Source of the DNA: JAFGUB01 sp050305515
Lineage (GTDB): Bacteria > Campylobacterota > Campylobacteria > Campylobacterales > Sulfurimonadaceae
Assembly: GCA_050305515.1 (NCBI GenBank)
Contig: JBNLFL010000021.1
Coordinates: 1-64,000 of the forward strand
Direction of reading: 5' to 3'
DNA length: 64,000 nucleotides
Positions 60,214 to 64,000 of the stretch are shown in pieces. Numbering within the stretch: the first letter of the stretch is position 1; the number at the start of each line of letters is the position of its first letter. The position numbers were made by a program, and so were the translations under genes. A model generated the notes under the pieces. The model did not search any database. It was not told where the DNA came from and worked only from the letters and a program-made list of their open reading frames with translations.

Positions 60214-60323
60214 GTTTCCGCCGCTTTTTCCTTCCGGGCACCTGTCCGGATTCAAACATATCCGCGTTTACCCCGCGCTCCTGCACTGTGCTATACTTTG
60301 CCTATCAAGGAGCGTTATCACTT

Positions 60324-61154
60324 ATGTCTTTGAAACGATTTGTTCCCGCACTTTTTTCTGTTTTTGCCGCTGCGGAAGCCGCTTCTTCATGGTACCGTCC
60401 CACACTTTTTACCACATGGCAGATTCAGCTCACAGATACGTTAAACACCTCGTATGCGGCGCAGCTGTACGATTTTGACCTTTTTGATACGCCGCAGGAG
60501 ACTATTGACACCCTCCATGCACAGGGACGGCGCGTTATCTGCTACTTTTCTGCAGGTTCTTATGAGGAGTGGCGTGATGATGCCGGCGACTTCCCTGCAG
60601 AGGCGCTGGGTAACAATCTCTCGGGATGGCCGGGGGAGAAGTGGCTCGACATCCGCAACGAAACGGTCAAGACCATCATGAGCGCACGCATGGATGTTGC
60701 CGTACAGAAGGGGTGCGACGGGGTTGATCCCGACAACGTTGATGGCTACACCAACAACACCGGCTTTCCGCTTACCGCAAACGACCAAAAAACCTACGAC
60801 CTTTTTCTTGCCGAAGCCGCCCACGCACGCGGTCTCTCCGTCGGGCTCAAAAATGCGCTAGATCTGATTCCGGAGTTGGTGGACGCCTTTGATTTCCAGA
60901 TCAATGAGCAGTGCCGCGAATATGACGAATGCGACCTTCTTGCCCCGTTCATTGCTGCCGGGAAACCCGTGTTCAATATTGAGTACAACACCATCTACGA
61001 CAACCCGGAAACATTCAAGGCACTCTGTGCGGATGCGAAACTACGCCGCTTTGCCACGCTCTACATGCCTGACAATCTTGACGGCAGTTTCCGTCACGCC
61101 TGCCCCGTAATGCCGCCACTTTCGGGAATCGTGATTCCCTATCTGCTTGAGTAG
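60324..61154 (+). CDS. Endo-alpha-1,4-polygalactosaminidase-like protein (GH114)
   Basis: 276 residues with a signal peptide and a TIM-barrel of GH114 type: STWYRP-like start, WQIQLT, RRVICYFSAGSYEEWRDD, KGCDGVDPDNVDGY and GLKNALDLIPEL, each with acidic catalytic candidates. Family members cleave galactosamine-rich exopolysaccharides. ATG 60324 follows AAGGAG; the frame remains open upstream but overlaps the previous gene. Confidence 0.8.
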   Translation: MSLKRFVPALFSVFAAAEAASSWYRPTLFTTWQIQLTDTLNTSYAAQLYDFDLFDTPQETIDTLHAQGRRVICYFSAGSYEEWRDDAGDFPAEALGNNLSGWPGEKWLDIRNETVKTIMSARMDVAVQKGCDGVDPDNVDGYTNNTGFPLTANDQKTYDLFLAEAAHARGLSVGLKNALDLIPELVDAFDFQINEQCREYDECDLLAPFIAAGKPVFNIEYNTIYDNPETFKALCADAKLRRFATLYMPDNLDGSFRHACPVMPPLSGIVIPYLLE

Positions 61155-61177
61155 CCCTTCTCTTCGAATGTACTGAC

Positions 61178-61275
61178 CAAGATTCAAAAAGAGTTCTGTT
61201 CGCTTGAGAACTATTTCTTGAAAAACGTGAACCACAACCATGTACGCCTTCATGCAGGCCTGCGGCAACGATCAC
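61178..61275 (+). pseudogene. Degenerate fragment of the tag gene
   Basis: About 60 bases match tag 59286-59342 with a few changes, then the sequence jumps to match tag 59458-59488 (encoding MYAFMQACG), missing roughly 115 bases in between. No open frame survives. It is an internally deleted duplicate about 1.9 kb from its parent. Confidence 0.75.
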
Positions 61276-61429
61276 CATTCTCAACTGTCCATATAAGCAT
61301 CCGGAACACAGTGTAAAATAGACCACTCTCATTGCATATGGAGCGTGATTGCTGTATCAAAGTGTATTGTTTAATCAGCATGCAATCTACAAACTTATAC
61401 AATTGATAATCCACACAAAAGGATTAATG

Positions 61430-63523
61430 ATGAAAAAGTTATGGATCTTTATACTGCCGATCATGCTTGCACTGCTCTTGACAGCATGCGGGAGCAGCTC
61501 GGAGAATAAAAGCAATGATGCTGTTGCCGATGACGGTAATATTGGATCCTATCCTTCCCATGTGAAGCGTATTCTGTTCGCACATGGTCTGGACGCGAAT
61601 ATCAGCGACTGGGACACCTTCGCGGGTTCCGACCATGTCGAAGGCTGGACTGTCTATCGTTTCAATGTCGATCCCATAGCATCAATCAAGGACCGGGCTA
61701 CATCTTTGGCCAGGCAGATCAACGCCGTCGTCGAAGATGACGGCCAACCGATACCCGATGATTCAATGGTTGCTGTCGGACACAGTATGGGCGGATTGGA
61801 CCTGCACTACATCATATCGCGGGGGCATGCAGAGCAAGATGATCCAAATTCGGATTTCTACAAGGCTGCGAAGAAATTTCACCGTTACTATACGATCGCG
61901 TCACCGCACAAAGGCAACGAGTTCGGCGGAATTATCCAGGGCTTTTCAACGACTGTCCTTGATGTCATTGTAGAATATACGGAGAAAGGCGGAGGAGTCG
62001 TGCATGACAAGGCTGAGCTGGCGGCTTCGGACGCGGTCTATGATCTTGGCATGGTACAGATGCAGGCGTTCAACAAAGAAAGACCTTATACGGATTTCAA
62101 TATTGACGGACGAGATATCCCGATGATGGCCCTGCGTTTCAACTGCGCACCCGAGATCCTTGCAGATGGCGTGGTGTCGGTGCAGAACCAGAGTTTCAAC
62201 GGTGCGCCGCATTCCAAAGATGTCTATATTGGTGAGCATATGGCCGGTGTTTGCGATCACCTGGATTCGGGTATCAAAAGAGAGCTGGATCTGGAGGACA
62301 ATATCCTCAATGACATCATCCTGAAGGGAGCTGACATCGAGAGCGAGACGCACGACATCGTCTTTTACGAAAGCAACGGCTGCGAGCAGGATGAAAAAGG
62401 CATATTCACCAGCAGCCGGTCGTACAGCGTCAACTGTCCGACCCTCGCAGAGGTGACAGCGCATCCTGAAAACTATCTGACCAACAATGATAGCTGCGAC
62501 AACGACGAGATCCGTTCCGTCAAGATCTTCCCGTCCGTCGCCAAGGGAACCTATATCTCAGTCCATGACGGGGCGGATTTTGATGAGGATGACGACTGGG
62601 CCGTCATCTATATCGGCGATCACGATCTGAAAAAAGCGGTCTGTATCGACAGCTTTGAAAGTGATCTCTCTCAGGATCTGAAGGATAAAGGCATCGAGAT
62701 GTTTACTCACCAGGGGCCAGAAATCACATATGACGGCAACCGTCTCGATGGCAAGATCTCTTCGATCAGGATATCCGATTCTTTGACGTCCGATCCGAAA
62801 ATCCTCTTCTATGAAGGAAACTACTGCAGTCAGAACCTTATCGGCGGTCTGCATGCTTCAGATATTTACGGACACATAGCTTATGAACCCGGAAGTGATC
62901 AGAACGACGAAATGCGGTCGCTGCTGATATTTCCATCTGTGGAGCACAATACAATCCTGAAACTCTACGACAGCACCAACGGCAGTTTGTCAGACGACTG
63001 GTTCTTCATCAACCGGGGCAGCCAGGATTTTCATATTCCATTCTGCATCAACGGGTTTGAGCACAGCACCTCCGACAGGGAGTCAGCTGTCGGTATCGAC
63101 ACCTACTACCAGGCACATGACGGACTCAACGGCAAGGTCTCTTACGTCAAGATCAGTTCCGGTAAAGACGACAACCTCGTCTTCTTTGAAGGCAATGATT
63201 GTACTCAGAATGTCGAAAAAATGCTTGATAGCAAAAAGGACTATTCCGGCGATCATGACGATCTGAATTTCCAAAATGACGAGATCCGTTCCGTTTTATT
63301 GCAGGCAGGTGTTAAAAAAGGAACCCGTATTCGGGTCTTTGATGACGGCAGCGGAAGCCATGACGACGACTGGACCGAGATCGAAGTCTATCGGGACCTC
63401 GACACCCCGATCTGTATCGGAACCTTCGAAACGGACCGCAGCGGAGCACATATTACAGCTGACTATCATAAAAACAACGGACTTGACGGGAAAATTTCCT
63501 ACATCAGGGTCTATCATGAATAA
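61430..63523 (+). CDS. Lipase-like lipoprotein with three C-terminal repeats
   Basis: 697 residues: lipoprotein signal (ALLLTACGSSS), an alpha/beta-hydrolase domain (RILFAHGLDANISDWDTF, nucleophile elbow GHSMGG near residue 115), then three repeats of about 110 residues. Each has [IL][VL]FYEGN-C-Q, NDE[IM]RS[VL], a DDW segment and DGK[IV]S-[IV][RK][IV]. They look like Greek-key, possibly beta/gamma-crystallin-type, calcium-binding modules. Cys pairs occur in each repeat. Probably surface-exposed esterase. ATG 61430 with AAGGA upstream; 61427 is also possible. Confidence 0.7.
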   Translation: MKKLWIFILPIMLALLLTACGSSSENKSNDAVADDGNIGSYPSHVKRILFAHGLDANISDWDTFAGSDHVEGWTVYRFNVDPIASIKDRATSLARQINAVVEDDGQPIPDDSMVAVGHSMGGLDLHYIISRGHAEQDDPNSDFYKAAKKFHRYYTIASPHKGNEFGGIIQGFSTTVLDVIVEYTEKGGGVVHDKAELAASDAVYDLGMVQMQAFNKERPYTDFNIDGRDIPMMALRFNCAPEILADGVVSVQNQSFNGAPHSKDVYIGEHMAGVCDHLDSGIKRELDLEDNILNDIILKGADIESETHDIVFYESNGCEQDEKGIFTSSRSYSVNCPTLAEVTAHPENYLTNNDSCDNDEIRSVKIFPSVAKGTYISVHDGADFDEDDDWAVIYIGDHDLKKAVCIDSFESDLSQDLKDKGIEMFTHQGPEITYDGNRLDGKISSIRISDSLTSDPKILFYEGNYCSQNLIGGLHASDIYGHIAYEPGSDQNDEMRSLLIFPSVEHNTILKLYDSTNGSLSDDWFFINRGSQDFHIPFCINGFEHSTSDRESAVGIDTYYQAHDGLNGKVSYVKISSGKDDNLVFFEGNDCTQNVEKMLDSKKDYSGDHDDLNFQNDEIRSVLLQAGVKKGTRIRVFDDGSGSHDDDWTEIEVYRDLDTPICIGTFETDRSGAHITADYHKNNGLDGKISYIRVYHE

Positions 63524-63576
63524 TCTGTCTGTAGTACGTTTGTAACACGATCACAAAGTGTTGGAAGTTGCACTGA

Positions 63577-64000
63577 TTACTCCACACTCTCAAAGGCCGT
63601 GACAAAGGTGTCAAGATTTTTACTCAGAATCCGCTCCCCCGAAACGGTATAGATAACATAGCCCACCCCGCGCGCATCGAGAAAGCGCAATGCATCGTCG
63701 TATGGCATCACCGAAGCGGCGGTTGCCCAGGCATCGATGTCGGCATTGGCACCATAGGAGAAGAGCGTAATGGAGGCGAACACTTTTTCGCTTTTGCCCG
63801 TTTTCGGGTCGATGAGATGGTTATACTCTGGGCTCTTCACATAGCGGCGGTAGTTGCCGCTCGTCGATACTGCTAGAGCCGGACGCAGGCTCTTGAAGTG
63901 CGCGACAATCCCTTCGCCGAACGGGTTTTGTACCGATATTTCGCACATACCCACGCAGCGGATGTCACCGCTGAGCGCGACCATCCCTTCGGTGGCATTG
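63577..64000 (-). CDS. apbE: FAD:protein FMN transferase ApbE (C-terminal part)
   Basis: The last 141 or so residues of an ApbE-family protein, with its 5' part beyond the right edge. SGNYRRYV, NHLIDPKTG and the divalent-metal region GANADIDAWATAASVM are typical. ApbE attaches FMN to Thr in motifs like that of the FMN-binding protein at 56214, so it may serve that protein. Confidence 0.85.
   Translation of the reverse strand, partial: NATEGMVALSGDIRCVGMCEISVQNPFGEGIVAHFKSLRPALAVSTSGNYRRYVKSPEYNHLIDPKTGKSEKVFASITLFSYGANADIDAWATAASVMPYDDALRFLDARGVGYVIYTVSGERILSKNLDTFVTAFESVE

Noticed and set aside
1..64000. CRISPR arrays, insertion sequences and tRNA genes
   Set aside because: I looked for regular spaced repeats, transposase-like frames and cloverleaf sequences in the intergenic gaps and saw none that I could support.

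Overview
The window is a dense, moderately GC-rich chromosomal segment that fits a member of the Campylobacterota (Epsilonproteobacteria), probably a free-living sulfur- or hydrogen-oxidising relative of Sulfurimonas/Sulfuricurvum. The evidence is the pairing of a NIF-type NifS/NifU as apparent housekeeping Fe-S assembly genes, a PIN-PhoH ATPase, a folE-fliI pair, a secG-deacetylase-frr-pyrE run, a 7TMR-DISM sensor kinase, and an NMT1-PAS-GGDEF sensor. The genus cannot be fixed from sequence reading alone.

Layout. 1-436: a perfect-consensus minus-strand promoter and leader, probably of an rRNA operon beyond the left edge. 437-4719: a BI-1 membrane protein, a ThiD2-like protein, and a znuA-znuC-znuB metal importer followed by a BioC-like methyltransferase. 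4820-16971: housekeeping genes (secG, deacetylase, frr, pyrE, def, clpP, tig, folE, fliI, nifS, nifU, phoH). 17037-22710: a heavy-metal RND efflux operon. 23028-24605: an iron-responsive DUF2325/unknown/flavodoxin operon. 24849-29819: a ZnuD-like receptor, a lipoprotein, a small xPP protein and exbD-exbB-tonB. 29953-37913: a divergent haem-acquisition operon (hemP, hmuR-like receptor, HmuY lipoprotein, CobN-like HmuS, ExbB-like channel, DUF2149). 37933-40321: an AT-richer HEPN-MNT toxin-antitoxin pair fused by overlaps to a KAP NTPase. 40468-47063: signalling genes and a four-gene operon of small iron-responsive proteins. 47159-51448: a 1429-residue mosaic surface protein. 51464-64000: CDF exporter, metE, ppnP, mntP, an iron-responsive FMN-binding/membrane operon, Sel1 protein, tag, GH114, a lipase-like lipoprotein and the end of apbE.

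How the parts work together. Much of the window concerns metal homeostasis. Four intergenic regions each carry two copies of a 17-bp Fur-type palindrome (TTGATA-N5-TATCAA): before the flavodoxin operon, between tonB and hemP, before the small-gene operon, and before the FMN-binding operon. TonB-ExbB-ExbD would energise both outer-membrane receptors. The haem operon resembles the Bacteroidetes hmu system, in which a CobN-like HmuS is linked to iron release from haem. A kinase/response-regulator pair sits next to two genes whose upstream regions both carry 11-bp-spaced TGCGAT direct repeats, suggesting one regulon controlling a cyclic-di-GMP sensor and the giant surface protein.

The most unusual whole-window signal is a 10-bp palindrome, TTACATGTAA. 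I count 23 exact copies plus several one- or two-mismatch copies, where about 0.06 would be expected by chance. It occurs inside genes in two different reading frames and also between genes. I do not recognise a described function for it; a DNA-uptake-type or chromosome-organisation signal, or a HIP1-like iterated palindrome, are the main possibilities.
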